7,385 nt of DNA from Nitrosomonadaceae bacterium (GTDB taxonomy: Bacteria; Pseudomonadota; Gammaproteobacteria; Burkholderiales; Nitrosomonadaceae): assembly GCA_919902625.1 (NCBI GenBank), contig CAKKRO010000229.1, positions 1 through 7,385 on the forward strand, read 5' to 3'. A program made the position numbers and the translations under genes. The stretch's first letter is position 1. Every line of letters begins with the position of its first letter. This document shows, one piece after another, positions 6,849 through 7,385 of this stretch. A model generated the notes under the pieces. That model saw only the letters and a program-made list of their open reading frames with translations, ran no database searches and was not told the origin of the DNA.

Positions 6849-7281
6849 AGTGATACTCATTGGTAACTTAGGGAAAGATCCGGAAACCCGTTATATGTCA
6901 AATGGTGATGCAGTAACCAATATTACATTGGCAACGACAGACGCCTGGAAGGACAAAAATGGTGAGAAACAGGAAAAAACTGAGTGGCATCGTGTAACCT
7001 TTTATCGCAAGCTGGCAGAGATCGCGGGTGAATACTTAAAGAAAGGCCGCTCTGTTTATATTGAGGGTAGATTGGAAACCAGGAAATGGACTGATAAAGC
7101 CGGTGTTGAGCGGTATACGACGGATATTATTGCAAGTGACATGAAAATGTTAGGTAATCGGCCGGGAAGCGGCAGTTTTGAGTCTCCTGAACATGAAGAA
7201 AACAGTTCTGTTTCCAGTCAATCCTCTTCAGCTAAAAGCGGGGGCGGATTTGATGATATGGATGATGACATACCTTTCTGA
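6832..7281 (+). CDS. ssb: Single-stranded DNA-binding protein SSB
   Basis: This 149-residue protein coats single-stranded DNA as a tetramer during replication, recombination and repair. Residues 1-108 form the OB-fold: MASVNKVILIGNLGKDPE at the start, EKTEWHRVTFYRKLAEIAGE (48-67), GRSVYIEGRLETRKW (72-86) and the YTTDII strand. Aromatic residues known to stack on DNA in E. coli SSB have counterparts at W39, W52, F57 and W86. Residues 110-141 are a short Gly/Ser-rich flexible linker. The end DDDIPF is the conserved acidic tip that recruits repair and replication partners. Length is on the short side of normal because of the short linker. The gene overlaps yajR by 17 bases in another frame and has its own strong Shine-Dalgarno, so it is probably cotranscribed with yajR. 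A promoter of its own inside yajR is possible but I did not identify one. Confidence 0.98.
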   Translation: MASVNKVILIGNLGKDPETRYMSNGDAVTNITLATTDAWKDKNGEKQEKTEWHRVTFYRKLAEIAGEYLKKGRSVYIEGRLETRKWTDKAGVERYTTDIIASDMKMLGNRPGSGSFESPEHEENSSVSSQSSSAKSGGGFDDMDDDIPF

Positions 7282-7304
7282 TTGAATAACTGAAGTTATT
7301 GCAA
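7282..7304. other. Small hairpin just after ssb
   Basis: AATAAC (7285-7290) and GTTATT (7295-7300) form a 6-bp stem around TGAA, and the flanking TTG and CAA can add pairs if G7301 bulges out. It starts right at the ssb stop. The stem is A/T-rich and has no T-run after it, so it is a weak terminator candidate. Its position suits a transcript end between convergent genes. Confidence 0.35.
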
Positions 7305-7313
7305 TTGAGTACA

Positions 7314-7385
7314 TTAACGTTTGTCAGGTAACTGAAGTATTTCCTCCAAGAGTTCTGATCTGGGGATACCTGACGGGTGGCGAGG
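7314..7385 (-). CDS. Possible 3' end of an unidentified convergent gene (partial)
   Basis: On the minus strand one frame is open from the window edge for 23 codons to a TAA (7316-7314). It gives a peptide that includes SGIPRSELLEEILQLPDKR. The SELLEEILQL stretch would form a good amphipathic helix, and the frame ends just beyond the small hairpin after ssb, as expected for convergent genes. I do not recognise the protein. The stretch is too short to exclude chance: another minus-strand frame and one plus-strand frame are also open across it. Confidence 0.27.
   Translation of the reverse strand, partial: PRHPSGIPRSELLEEILQLPDKR

Noticed and set aside
7351..7385. Possible start of tmRNA or another small stable RNA (GGGGATACCTGACGGGTGG)
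   Set aside because: It does not match the conserved 5' end of tmRNA, nor SRP or 6S RNA patterns that I know, and the window ends too soon to test pairing with a 3' end.

Overview
The window looks like ordinary chromosome from a betaproteobacterium, most likely of the Nitrosomonas type. That placement is an inference. It rests on a Neisseria/Burkholderia-style porin C-terminus, on a uvrA / yajR-like MFS / ssb block that I recall as common in betaproteobacteria, and on moderate G+C with an A-rich accessory patch. No RNA genes, CRISPR arrays or complete mobile elements are visible.

Left part (1-1320). The window opens with the last 46 codons of an outer-membrane porin, closed by a textbook intrinsic terminator (perfect 12-bp stem). 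Two A-rich, poorly characterised genes follow on the same strand. The first encodes a small protein with two membrane helices and a long charged tail. The second starts eight bases after the first gene's stop and resembles the C-terminal part of DUF2806-like proteins, apparently without most of the usual N-terminal region. This pair is the accessory-looking section of the window.

Central part (1291-5378, minus strand). uvrA (nucleotide excision repair) and a MOFRL-family glycerate 2-kinase form a two-gene operon in which the uvrA stop and the kinase start overlap as ATGA. The kinase converges on the DUF2806-like gene. The junction holds a long nested inverted repeat with a 12-base one-sided insertion.

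Right part (5379-7385, plus strand). A 66-bp divergent intergenic region separates uvrA from a YajR-type MFS transporter that has a C-terminal YAM-like domain. ssb follows, overlapping the transporter gene by 17 bp and using a strong internal Shine-Dalgarno. The intergenic region holds a plausible uvrA promoter whose spacer is filled by a 24-bp imperfect palindrome, and no LexA/SOS box is apparent. The last 70 bases may hold the 3' end of an unidentified gene convergent with ssb.

Together, uvrA and ssb serve DNA repair and replication, the kinase feeds glycerate into central carbon metabolism, and the transporter is of unknown substrate. I found no convincing new system. The items most worth a second look are the truncated DUF2806-like gene with its membrane-protein partner, the operator-like palindrome at the uvrA promoter, and the nested inverted repeat at the convergent junction.
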